Shown here: one piece after another, positions 43,417 to 49,599 of the stretch
How the letters are laid out: the number at the start of each line of letters is the position of its first letter
Position numbering within the stretch: position 1 is the first letter of the stretch
Notes under the pieces: model-generated
What the model saw: only the letters and a program-made list of their open reading frames with translations
What the model was told of the DNA's origin: nothing
Databases searched by the model: none
Position numbers and translations under genes: made by a program
Source of the DNA: Clostridia bacterium
GTDB taxonomy: Bacteria > Bacillota > Clostridia > Christensenellales > Aristaeellaceae
Assembly: GCA_017512985.1 (NCBI GenBank)
Contig: JAFWEJ010000008.1
Location: 434,001-498,000, forward strand
Length of the DNA stretch: 64,000 bases
Reading direction: 5' to 3'

Positions 43417-43493
43417 TTGACCACAACATGTAGTATGAATATGTTGACCTGAATCATATATTTAGATAATATGATAAAAGTAATGATTCAGGT
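43417..43493 (+). promoter_or_regulatory. Two stacked promoters, each with an inverted repeat
   Basis: P1: TTGACC (43417-43422), 17 nt, TATGTT (43440-43445). P2: TTGACC (43444-43449), 17 nt, TAATAT (43467-43472), offset by exactly 27 bp. CAACAT (43424-43429) and ATGTTG (43441-43446) form an inverted repeat in the P1 spacer that runs into the P2 -35. ACCTGAATCAT (43447-43457) and ATGATTCAGGT (43483-43493) form a perfect 11-bp inverted repeat around the P2 -10. The left arms lie upstream of the expected P2 start site, so DNA operators are likelier than RNA hairpins. Confidence 0.6.
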
Positions 43494-43507
43494 TGGGGGG
43501 ATATGTC

Positions 43508-44035
43508 ATGATTGCCGGGTACGGAAGCAAACCGGTCTTTCAGTACAAATTTCGTCCCCTGATGCAGGACCAGCGAGTTATGGACGGCGGTTTCTGTGTG
43601 ATCCTGTATGAAAACCGAATCCTTTCATTCAGCACATACCGGACTGACGGCACCTTTATGGACGAACTGTGCTTCTCGCTTCCCGTAAGGGTAATCCAGT
43701 GCTTCTACAGTCTTCTCCGCAATGCGTCCAGCTGGCTGGGAGACACGCCGTGTGATCTTCGCGGATCCGGTATGACGCCTTATGCTTCCTCCTTTGCCTT
43801 TGACGGATACGATCCCATCCGTGTCTGGGGCATCAACGACCTGCTTTGCCAGCCTTCCGGTTCCCAGGCCGGATTCTTCACCCGTCATCTGTATGTCCTG
43901 TTTGAGGATGTTGCAAACCTGCTGGCGGAAAACGGAATCCGCATGACGCTGGACGGCTTTACCTGGGACGCAAACAAAATCCGGCCCTTCCGGAAAAGCC
44001 AGATGTATTCATCCGGCCAGCAGGGCGTAGTATGA
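43508..44035 (+). CDS. Unrecognised cytoplasmic protein
   Basis: A 175-residue protein I cannot place. No signal peptide, membrane helix or nucleotide motif. It reads as a mixed alpha/beta globular domain with aromatic- and Cys-containing patches (MDGGFCVILYENRILSFSTY, VWGINDLLCQPSGSQ). It contains four Cys spread out, with no CxxC. ATG at 43508 follows GGGGGG by 7 nt; a TTG five codons earlier lies inside that ribosome binding site. It is a monocistron with two candidate promoters upstream and a terminator downstream, so it looks tightly regulated. The preceding decarboxylase ends 114 nt earlier. Confidence 0.6.
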   Translation: MIAGYGSKPVFQYKFRPLMQDQRVMDGGFCVILYENRILSFSTYRTDGTFMDELCFSLPVRVIQCFYSLLRNASSWLGDTPCDLRGSGMTPYASSFAFDGYDPIRVWGINDLLCQPSGSQAGFFTRHLYVLFEDVANLLAENGIRMTLDGFTWDANKIRPFRKSQMYSSGQQGVV

Positions 44036-44043
44036 TCCCTGCG

Positions 44044-44071
44044 GCGCACTGCACAGTGCGCTTTATTTTTT
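44044..44071 (+). terminator. Intrinsic terminator after the unknown gene
   Basis: GCGCACTG (44044-44051) and CAGTGCGC (44054-44061), followed by TTTATTTTTT. It lies 20 nt before the phosphohexomutase start, so the mutase needs read-through or a promoter in this short gap, where none is evident. Confidence 0.75.
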
Positions 44072-44089
44072 GAAAGGAAAACCTTCCCT

Positions 44090-45748
44090 ATGTCAGTAGC
44101 CGAAAAATACCGGGACTGGACCTGCTGCCCGGCGATGACAGATGAACTGCTTTCCGAACTCCGCACCATGGATGAGGATACAAAAAACGATTCCTTTTAC
44201 CGTGATCTTGCCTTCGGCACCGGCGGGCTGCGCGGTGTTCTCGGCGCCGGAACAAACCGGATGAACCTCTTCACTGTTATGAAGGCGACGCGGGGACTGG
44301 GATTCTGGCTGCTTGAATCATATCCGAACCCTTCCTGTGCCGTCAGCTGTGACAGCCGGATCCATTCCCGGGATTTTGCGGAACTGACCGCGGCGGTTCT
44401 TGCGGAAATGGGAATCCGCGTCCTGATCTATCCGGACCTTGAGCCTACTCCGATGCTCAGTTTTGCCGTCCGTCATCTTTCCGCTTCCGCCGGCGTTATG
44501 ATCACCGCCTCGCACAACCCTGCGAAGTATAACGGATACAAAGTATACGGACCTGACGGATGCCAGATCACGCCGGAAGCTGCCTCTCTGATCCAGCGTT
44601 ACATCGGACAGCAGAATGATCTTTCCGACCGTCTTCCCTCTTTTGAACAGTATCTGTCATCCGGAATGATTCGTTATATCACAGAGAATACAATTGAATC
44701 GTATTTCAGATCTGTCCGGAGCCTGCGGGTATGCCCGTGTTCCCAGCCACTGCATGTTGTCTATACGCCCCTGAACGGTGCGGGAAATGTCCCTGTCAGG
44801 GAGATTATGCGGCGTATGGGCAATATCCTTGTAGAGGTTGTCGCGGAGCAGGAACTGCCCGACGGTCGCTTCCCCACCTGCCCCTATCCGAACCCGGAAA
44901 TCCGGGAAGCCATGAGCCTGGCCATTGAAAAAACAATCCGGACCGGCGCCGATCTTTGTTTTGCAACAGATCCGGACTGCGACAGGATGGGCGCAGGCGT
45001 CAGGGTCGGTGAAGAAGTGATCCTGATCAGCGGAAACGACATGGGAATCCTGATGCTCGACTATCTGTGCCGGCATACAGAAAGGAAGGGAAACCTTCCG
45101 CCGGTCGTTGTGAAAACCATTGTCACGACAGAGATGGCTTCCGCCCTTTGCCGTAAATACGGGCTTGAACTGCGCAACGTACTGACAGGATTCAAATATA
45201 TCGGTGAACAGATCGGCCGTCTCGAGGCAGAGGGAATGGAAAACCGCTTTCTTTTCGGCTTTGAAGAGAGTTACGGTTATCTGTCCGGCACCGACGTCCG
45301 TGACAAGGACGCGGTCAATGCCGCGCTGCTGCTCTGTGACATGGCGGCAGAACTGAAGTCCCGCGGGCTGACGCTGCTTGACCGCCTGCACGCGCTGCAG
45401 AAGGAGTTCGGCCTGTATGTCCAGCGCCTGCTGACCTACGAATACGAAGGGCGCGACGGTTTGCTGCGTATGCAGGAAATCATGGCCTGCCTGCGCATGT
45501 CCCCGGATCTTTTTGACAATTCCTTCCTTCGCGGCGCGGAACGCGTCGACTACCTGCATGACGATACCGGGCTTCCGCAAAGCGATGTAATTTCCTTTTC
45601 CCTGCCGGATGACAACCGGTTTATCGTCCGGCCTTCCGGGACGGAACCCAAGCTGAAAGCCTATCTTTTCACCCGGGCCCGGACCGCTGAGGAAGCGTCC
45701 CGGAAACTGGACCTCCTCCAGGCAGCAGTCGATCGCCTGTGCAGGTAA
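44090..45748 (+). CDS. Alpha-D-phosphohexomutase (phosphoglucomutase/phosphomannomutase)
   Basis: Cytoplasmic enzyme interconverting hexose-1- and hexose-6-phosphates, 552 residues in the PgcA-like clade. Catalytic Ser141 is in TASHNP, the Mg site is DPDCDRMG near residue 300, sugar-binding FEESYG in GFEESYGYLSG, and RPSGTEPKLK is the phosphate-binding loop near the C-terminus. The N-terminus AFGTGGLRGVLGAGTNRMN is typical. RBS GAAAGGAAAA precedes the ATG by about 10 nt. It links glucose-6-phosphate from the glucokinase upstream to nucleotide-sugar synthesis. A terminator follows. Confidence 0.94.
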   Translation: MSVAEKYRDWTCCPAMTDELLSELRTMDEDTKNDSFYRDLAFGTGGLRGVLGAGTNRMNLFTVMKATRGLGFWLLESYPNPSCAVSCDSRIHSRDFAELTAAVLAEMGIRVLIYPDLEPTPMLSFAVRHLSASAGVMITASHNPAKYNGYKVYGPDGCQITPEAASLIQRYIGQQNDLSDRLPSFEQYLSSGMIRYITENTIESYFRSVRSLRVCPCSQPLHVVYTPLNGAGNVPVREIMRRMGNILVEVVAEQELPDGRFPTCPYPNPEIREAMSLAIEKTIRTGADLCFATDPDCDRMGAGVRVGEEVILISGNDMGILMLDYLCRHTERKGNLPPVVVKTIVTTEMASALCRKYGLELRNVLTGFKYIGEQIGRLEAEGMENRFLFGFEESYGYLSGTDVRDKDAVNAALLLCDMAAELKSRGLTLLDRLHALQKEFGLYVQRLLTYEYEGRDGLLRMQEIMACLRMSPDLFDNSFLRGAERVDYLHDDTGLPQSDVISFSLPDDNRFIVRPSGTEPKLKAYLFTRARTAEEASRKLDLLQAAVDRLCR

Positions 45749-45749
45749 A

Positions 45750-45784
45750 AAAACGGACTGCCTTCAAATCAGGCAGTCCGTTTT
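45750..45784. terminator. Bidirectional intrinsic terminator
   Basis: Fourteen-bp perfect stem, 45750-45763 with 45771-45784, 7-nt loop, A tract left and T tract right. It separates the convergent mutase and zinc-ribbon genes. Confidence 0.88.
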
Positions 45785-45797
45785 GCTTTTGATCCGA

Positions 45798-46088
45798 TCA
45801 GAACCGGTTCTGACGCTGCGCTTCGAAGCAGTCGCGGCAGTACACAGGACGATCTCCGCGGGGCTGGAAAGGAACCTGGGTTTCGCATCCGCAGCCGTCG
45901 CAGATTACGGTGTACATCTGCCGGGGAGCGCCGCCGTTGCCGTTCTGGGCCTTGCGGGCGTCGCGGCAGGCTTTGCACCGGCGGGGCTCATTCTGGAAGC
46001 CCTTTTCGGCGTAGAATTCCTGTTCGCTGGCAGAGAAAATAAATTCGTTTCCGCAGTCACAGCAGGTCAGAGTCTTGTCTTCGTACAT
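45798..46088 (-). CDS. Zinc-ribbon protein, CxxC-x17-CxxC type
   Basis: A 96-residue protein with two predicted zinc ribbons. The first is CCDCGNEFIFSASEQEFY ending in CKAC (Cys pairs about 28 residues apart); the second, after a Gly-rich linker, is CDGCGCETQVPF ending in YCRDC. This arrangement (zf-Tbcl plus CxxC-x17-CxxC) is widespread in clostridia, uncharacterised, and often stress- or cold-induced as far as I recall. The ATG follows AGGAGGG by about 9 nt. The upstream untranslated leader is long, about 130 nt from the best candidate promoter. Confidence 0.85.
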   Translation of the reverse strand: MYEDKTLTCCDCGNEFIFSASEQEFYAEKGFQNEPRRCKACRDARKAQNGNGGAPRQMYTVICDGCGCETQVPFQPRGDRPVYCRDCFEAQRQNRF

Positions 46089-46224
46089 GGATCATACCCT
46101 CCTAATAATGTTGTTTACCCGCGCCATTGGTGATGAATCGTGCCCCGTTCCAGACAATGGTTATGAGAAACAACCATAGAGGAAATGAACCGTGGTTACG
46201 ACCAGGGGTTGGGTTTACTGTAGC

Positions 46225-46253
46225 AGTATATCATGATGTTTTTCGTTTGTACA
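46225..46253 (-). promoter_or_regulatory. possible promoter for the zinc-ribbon gene; the rest of 46089-46335 is non-coding
   Basis: Minus strand TGTACA (complement of 46248-46253), 17 nt, TATACT (complement of 46225-46230). It implies an untranslated leader of about 130 nt. The leader (46089-46220) contains an inverted pair TGGTTGTTTCTCATAACCA near 46150-46172 and a further CCAGGGGTTGGG stretch, but no coding sequence. A similar non-coding stretch (46254-46335) lies between this promoter and tRNA-Cys, ending in a GCTGCTTCTGCAGC hairpin-like segment near 46309-46323 that may end the tRNA transcript. Confidence 0.4.
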
Positions 46254-46335
46254 GAATTTTTTACATTTTCTGTATGTTGCGAAGGGTTTCAGGACTTCAT
46301 GAAAAAACCGCTGCTTCTGCAGCGGTGATTCTGAG

Positions 46336-46407
46336 AGGTGCCATCCAGATTCGAACTGGAGAATAAAGGTTTTGCAGACCTTCGCCTTACCACTTGGCTA
46401 TGGCACC
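46336..46407 (-). tRNA. tRNA-Cys (GCA)
   Basis: Acceptor GGTGCCA/TGGCACC, D arm with CCAAGTGGTAAGG, anticodon arm AAGGT-CTGCAAA-ACCTT giving GCA, TPsiC arm CCAGTTCGAATCTGG, discriminator U. CCA not encoded. Last gene of the five-tRNA minus-strand run. Confidence 0.95.
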
Positions 46408-46416
46408 GTAAAAAAA

Positions 46417-46492
46417 TGGAGCGGTAGACGGGACTCGGACCCGCGACATCCACCTTGGCAAGGTGGCACTCTACCAACTGAGCTACTACCGC
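46417..46492 (-). tRNA. tRNA-Gly (GCC)
   Basis: Acceptor GCGGTAG/CTACCGC, anticodon arm CCACC-TTGCCAA-GGTGG giving GCC, TPsiC arm GCGGGTCCGAGTCCCG, discriminator U, and encoded CCA at the 3' end (complement of 46417-46419). Confidence 0.96.
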
Positions 46493-46500
46493 ATAAAATG

Positions 46501-46573
46501 TGCCTTGGGGCGGAATCGAACCACCGACACTGTGATTTTCAGTCACATGCTCTACCGACTGAGCTACCAAGGC
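46501..46573 (-). tRNA. tRNA-Phe (GAA)
   Basis: Acceptor GCCTTGG/CCAAGGC, anticodon arm TGTGA-CTGAAAA-TCACA giving GAA, TPsiC arm with GGTTCGATTCC, discriminator A. CCA not encoded. Confidence 0.96.
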
Positions 46574-46578
46574 AGATA

Positions 46579-46655
46579 TGGCGACCCGGAAGGGGCTCGA
46601 ACCCTCGACCTCCAGCGTGACAGGCTGGCGCTCTAACCAACTGAGCTACCGGGCC
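46579..46655 (-). tRNA. tRNA-Asp (GTC)
   Basis: Acceptor GGCCCGG with CCGGGTC (one G-T pair), D arm AGCTCAGTTGGTTAGAGC, anticodon arm CCAGC-CTGTCAC-GCTGG giving GTC, TPsiC arm GAGGGTTCGAGCCCC, discriminator G, encoded CCA (complement of 46579-46581). Confidence 0.96.
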
Positions 46656-46662
46656 GGATTAA

Positions 46663-46738
46663 TGGTGGGAACAACAGGGCTCGAACCTGTGACCCTTTGC
46701 TTGTAAGGCAAATGCTCTCCCAGCTGAGCTATGCTCCC
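46663..46738 (-). tRNA. tRNA-Val (TAC)
   Basis: Acceptor GGGAGCA with TGTTCCC (a G-T pair), anticodon arm TTTGC-CTTACAA-GCAAA giving TAC, TPsiC arm CAGGTTCGAGCCCTG, discriminator A, encoded CCA (complement of 46663-46665). First gene of the tRNA operon Val-Asp-Phe-Gly-Cys. Confidence 0.96.
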
Positions 46739-46789
46739 GCTTCCTTGACCGATGCGTTCAGGACCCGGCTTTCCGCAAGCGGCCTTGTT

Positions 46790-46818
46790 ATCTTATCTTA
46801 TTCAAATTTGTTTGTCAA
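46790..46818 (-). promoter_or_regulatory. promoter of the five-tRNA operon
   Basis: Minus strand TTGACA (complement of 46813-46818), 17 nt, TAAGAT (complement of 46790-46795). Perfect -35. It lies about 50 nt before tRNA-Val. The stretch from here to uraA (46739-47057) holds only this promoter and, on the other strand, the uraA promoter and leader. Confidence 0.85.
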
Positions 46819-46860
46819 GACATTTTTCCATGCGTTTTTTCATATTCATAGTTTATGAAA

Positions 46861-46888
46861 TTGTCACAGAAACGAAATGGAATATGCT
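46861..46888 (+). promoter_or_regulatory. candidate promoter for uraA-pyrR
   Basis: TTGTCA (46861-46866), 16 nt, TATGCT (46883-46888). A second -10-like TATGAT at 46896-46901 has no good -35. Either would place the RNA start shortly before the structured leader. Confidence 0.45.
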
Positions 46889-46925
46889 TACTGTTTATGA
46901 TATCATTCTAATGGTGGGTCTTTAA

Positions 46926-47016
46926 GACGGCACGGGATGCCGACAAGATGCGACCGATGGCCACTGGCCATGGAAAAGATGATCGTAGCTTGCCGTTGCA
47001 GCCGGCAGGCTTTTTT
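46926..47016 (+). promoter_or_regulatory. Attenuator-like structured leader of uraA
   Basis: Three hairpins precede uraA: CGGCA/TGCCG (46928-46932 with 46938-46942, loop CGGGA), ATGGCC/GGCCAT (46957-46962 with 46966-46971), and a terminator with stem 46987-46995 / 47003-47011 followed by six T. GACGGCA (46926-46932) can instead pair with TGCCGTT (46991-46997), which would open both the first hairpin and the terminator. The loop region ACGGGA is near the PyrR loop consensus CNGNGA but not identical. Since pyrR is the second gene, PyrR-mediated attenuation is the leading idea; an unrecognised riboswitch is the alternative. Confidence 0.65.
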
Positions 47017-47057
47017 CATGTCATTGACCCCCATATTTAAAAAGGAGGACGTAAGCT

Positions 47058-48395
47058 ATGAAACTCATCTATCAGATCAAGGACAAACCCAAATTCCTTC
47101 AGATTATCCTGTTTGCTCTCCAGCAGGTGCTGGCCATCATGGCGGCTACAATTGCCGTTCCCGCAATTATCAATCAGGCCACAGGTTCTGAACTGACCGC
47201 TTCCGCAGCGCTGTTCGGCGCGGGCGTAGGTTCGATCATCTACCTGCTCTGCACCAAGAGTTCAAGCCCTGTCTTCCTCGGCTCATCATTTGCTTTCATT
47301 GGCTCGATGCTTTCCGCCTTCGGCGGCGCGGCTTCCATGACCGTAGGCTATATCGGCCTCATCATCGGTGCCGTCATGGCCGGTCTTGTTTATGTAATTA
47401 TCGCGATCGTAGTCAAGTATGCCGGAGTGAAGTGGATCAACAAACTGATGCCTCCCGTTATCATCGGACCGACCGTCGCCATCATCGGTCTTTCTCTTTC
47501 CGGAAACGCTGTCGGCGACCTGATGTCCTCAAGCGTTCAGGGCGGTTCCTCTTATGTCGCACTGATCTGCGGACTGGTCACGCTGTTCGTTACAATGCTT
47601 ACGTCCACATACGGCAAAAAGACTTTCCGTATGATTCCGTTCATCATCGGCATCCTGGCCGGTTATGCGGTCGCCTCCATTTTTGCCCTGATCGGCAATG
47701 CAACCGGCAACGCTGCCCTGACGGTTATCAACTACAAAGCGTTTGAAAACTGCGGCGTATTTGCCGTTCCCGGATTCACCTTCATCAAGGGCGGTCAGGA
47801 AGGACTGTCCGGCATCAACGCTTCCTATCTCCTGACGCTGTTCGCTGCCTATGCACCTGTTGCGTTCGTTGTTTTCGCAGAGCATCTGGCCGATCATAAG
47901 AACCTTTCCTCCATCATCGGTACCGATCTGCTCGAAGAGCCCGGACTTACCCGTACGCTTTTAGGTGACGGCGTCGGTTCCATGTTCGGCGCTTTCTTCG
48001 GCGGCTGCCCGAATACCACTTACGGTGAATCAATCGCCTGCGTGGCTATTACACGCAACGCTTCAAGTGTCAGCATCTGGGGCGCTGCTCTCATGTGCAT
48101 TATCTTCTCCTTCCTGAGCCCCCTGATGGCCTTCCTGGAATCCATTCCCAGCTGCGTCATGGGCGGTGTCTGTGTGGCGCTGTACGGATTCATCGCTGTC
48201 AGTGGTTTCAAAATGTTCCAGCAGGTTGACCTGAACAAGAACCGCAACCTGTTTGTCGCCTCTGTTGTTTTCATCACAGGCGTCGGCGGAATGGTTGTTT
48301 CCTTCGGCAAGGTTGAAATCCGCACCGTCGCGTGCGCCCTGATCCTTGGTATTGTAACGAATCTCATGCTTTCCGGGGAAAAGGAAGAAAACTGA
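47058..48395 (+). CDS. uraA: NCS2-family uracil (uracil/xanthine) permease
   Basis: Polytopic proton-coupled nucleobase importer, 445 residues with about 12-14 helices. The family signature is visible in AEHLADHKNLSSIIGTDLLE (the substrate-site Glu of helix 8) and GGCPNTTYGESIACVAITR (helix 10 segment); QQVLAIMAATIAVPAII is the usual N-terminal helix. RBS AAAAAGGAGG is about 10 nt before the ATG. UraA (uracil) and PbuX/UacT-like (xanthine) permeases share this fold; the coupling to pyrR makes uracil the best substrate guess. An attenuator-like leader lies upstream. Confidence 0.92.
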   Translation: MKLIYQIKDKPKFLQIILFALQQVLAIMAATIAVPAIINQATGSELTASAALFGAGVGSIIYLLCTKSSSPVFLGSSFAFIGSMLSAFGGAASMTVGYIGLIIGAVMAGLVYVIIAIVVKYAGVKWINKLMPPVIIGPTVAIIGLSLSGNAVGDLMSSSVQGGSSYVALICGLVTLFVTMLTSTYGKKTFRMIPFIIGILAGYAVASIFALIGNATGNAALTVINYKAFENCGVFAVPGFTFIKGGQEGLSGINASYLLTLFAAYAPVAFVVFAEHLADHKNLSSIIGTDLLEEPGLTRTLLGDGVGSMFGAFFGGCPNTTYGESIACVAITRNASSVSIWGAALMCIIFSFLSPLMAFLESIPSCVMGGVCVALYGFIAVSGFKMFQQVDLNKNRNLFVASVVFITGVGGMVVSFGKVEIRTVACALILGIVTNLMLSGEKEEN

Positions 48396-48418
48396 TCCAT
48401 ATCAATGTGAAAGGATCT

Positions 48419-48448
48419 GGCGGGGTACGATCCTGTACCCCGCCTTTT
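48419..48448 (+). terminator. Terminator hairpin directly before pyrR
   Basis: Ten-bp perfect stem GGCGGGGTAC (48419-48428) with GTACCCCGCC (48435-48444), loop GATCCT, then TTTT. It ends only 6 nt before the pyrR ATG and leaves no room for a ribosome binding site. Confidence 0.75.
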
Positions 48449-48454
48449 ACATCA

Positions 48455-48991
48455 ATGCAACTGAAATCCATTATCATGGATGAGGCGGCCGTGCTTCGCA
48501 GTATGAAGCGCATCACCCATGAAATCATTGAAAAGAATAACGGCGCCGCCGATATTGTTCTCCTGGGGATCCATCGCAGGGGTATGCCGCTTGCCGCCAT
48601 GCTGAAGGATAACATTCGCAGCTTTGAAGGAACGGACGTTCCGCTCGGCAGTATCGACATTTCCCTGTACCGCGATGATCTGACGGAACTGAACGATCTT
48701 CCGGAGACCGGAAACACCGTCATTCCCTGCGATATTTCAGGAAAAAAGGTAATCCTGGTAGATGACGTGATCTATACAGGCCGTACGGTACGGGCCGCGA
48801 TCGAAGCCGTTTTCCATTACGGCCGTCCGCAGACCATCCAGCTCGCCGTTCTGATCGACCGGGGGCACCGGGAACTGCCCATTCGCCCCGATTATGTCGG
48901 AAAGAACATTCCGACAAGCCACAGTGAAGTGGTATCCGTTATGGTTCATGAATACGACGGAAAAGCCGGCGTCGCGCTGTATCAGCTGTAA
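48455..48991 (+). CDS. pyrR: PyrR, pyrimidine operon regulator / uracil phosphoribosyltransferase
   Basis: RNA-binding attenuation protein that also makes UMP from uracil and PRPP; 178 residues. The PRPP loop is VILVDDVIYTGRTVRAA, and IDISLYRDDLTEL, RPQTIQLAVLIDRGHRELPI and ADYVGKNIPTS-like RPDYVGKNIPTS are hallmark PyrR blocks. The start at 48455 aligns with the N-terminus of Bacillus PyrR (MQLKSIIMDEAAVL versus MNQKAVILDEQAI). No Shine-Dalgarno sequence is present; a terminator-like hairpin ends 6 nt before the ATG. An internal ATG at 48476 has no better site. Other pyr genes are not in the window. Confidence 0.95.
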   Translation: MQLKSIIMDEAAVLRSMKRITHEIIEKNNGAADIVLLGIHRRGMPLAAMLKDNIRSFEGTDVPLGSIDISLYRDDLTELNDLPETGNTVIPCDISGKKVILVDDVIYTGRTVRAAIEAVFHYGRPQTIQLAVLIDRGHRELPIRPDYVGKNIPTSHSEVVSVMVHEYDGKAGVALYQL

Positions 48992-49013
48992 CACATTATT
49001 TCTTATTTAATGG

Positions 49014-49042
49014 TTTACAAACAGTTGTTTTTTTGCTATTAT
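49014..49042 (+). promoter_or_regulatory. promoter of rpsO
   Basis: TTTACA (49014-49019), 17 nt, TATTAT (49037-49042), one mismatch each. Transcription would start near 49049. Confidence 0.75.
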
Positions 49043-49048
49043 ATACGT

Positions 49049-49167
49049 CGTTCCGCAAATGAACCGTCTGCTCAGGTTATCGACTCTCCGACGATACTCC
49101 GGGTTCACGGCAATTGGCGGACAGATCATACCGGCTCTGTCCGGTTCATCATTAAAGGAGGAAACCC
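49049..49167 (+). promoter_or_regulatory. rpsO 5' leader, candidate S15 autoregulatory RNA
   Basis: About 120 nt of GC-rich untranslated leader with several self-complementary stretches: GAACCGTCTG near the start against CGGTTC near the end (long-range closing stem, 49062-49067 and 49143-49148), CCGGCTCTGTCCGG and GGCGGACAG local pairs. Ribosome binding site AAAGGAGG follows. S15 is known to repress its own mRNA through leader structures in several phyla; whether this leader does so is inference. Confidence 0.4.
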
Positions 49168-49422
49168 ATGAACAAGTCCGAGATCATTGCCGCTTATGCA
49201 CAGCATGAGGGCGACACCGGATCCCCCGAGGTGCAGATTGCTCTGCTCACCGAGCGGATCAACCACCTGAACGAGCATCTGAAGGTAAATAAAAACGACC
49301 ACCACTCCAACCGTGGTCTGCTGCTGATGGTCGGCCGCCGCCGCAACATGCTCGAGTACCTGAAGAAGACGGATATTGAGCGTTACCGTTCCCTGATTTC
49401 CAGGCTGAACCTGCGCAAGTAA
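49168..49422 (+). CDS. rpsO: 30S ribosomal protein S15
   Basis: Primary 16S rRNA-binding protein of the platform, 84 residues, about four shorter than usual because the N-terminal helix begins at [11 protein letters not shown]. The core [38 protein letters not shown] and [13 protein letters not shown] is complete. RBS AAAGGAGG is 9 nt upstream. rpsO-pnp is the classical order. Confidence 0.98.
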   Translation: MNKSEIIAAYAQHEGDTGSPEVQIALLTERINHLNEHLKVNKNDHHSNRGLLLMVGRRRNMLEYLKKTDIERYRSLISRLNLRK

Positions 49423-49456
49423 TTCCAGGTTTTCCCGGTACCAAGTCGCTTTTCAA

Positions 49457-49491
49457 AGCCGCCGGATGAATCATTTCTCCGGCGGTTTTTT
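49457..49491 (+). terminator. Intrinsic terminator between rpsO and pnp
   Basis: AGCCGCCGGA (49457-49466) with TCCGGCGGTT (49478-49487), 11-nt loop, followed by six T in total. pnp transcription then depends on read-through or a separate promoter. Confidence 0.8.
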
Positions 49492-49530
49492 GAAAGATTT
49501 CCGGAACGCGGAGTATCGTATGTTATCCCT

Positions 49531-49551
49531 TGAAAACCCACGGGGTTTTCA
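49531..49551 (+). repeat. Nine-bp hairpin in the pnp leader
   Basis: TGAAAACCC (49531-49539) and GGGTTTTCA (49543-49551) with a 3-nt loop, about 50 nt before the pnp start. It has no T tract. In enterobacteria a hairpin in the pnp leader is cut by RNase III and allows autocontrol; the comparison is only by position. Confidence 0.5.
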
Positions 49552-49599
49552 TATGATAGCATACGGCGCTCCGGAGAATAAAAAAAAGGAGTGAAACGT

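Noticed and set aside
46910-47020. Purine (guanine) riboswitch before the nucleobase permease
   Set aside because: The conserved core of purine riboswitches (TATAA, paired loops) is absent; the attenuator pairing explains the region better. Other riboswitch classes cannot be excluded by eye.
48332-48454. Upstream extension of pyrR
   Set aside because: It overlaps the uraA end and the terminator stem; the PyrR N-terminus aligns at 48455.
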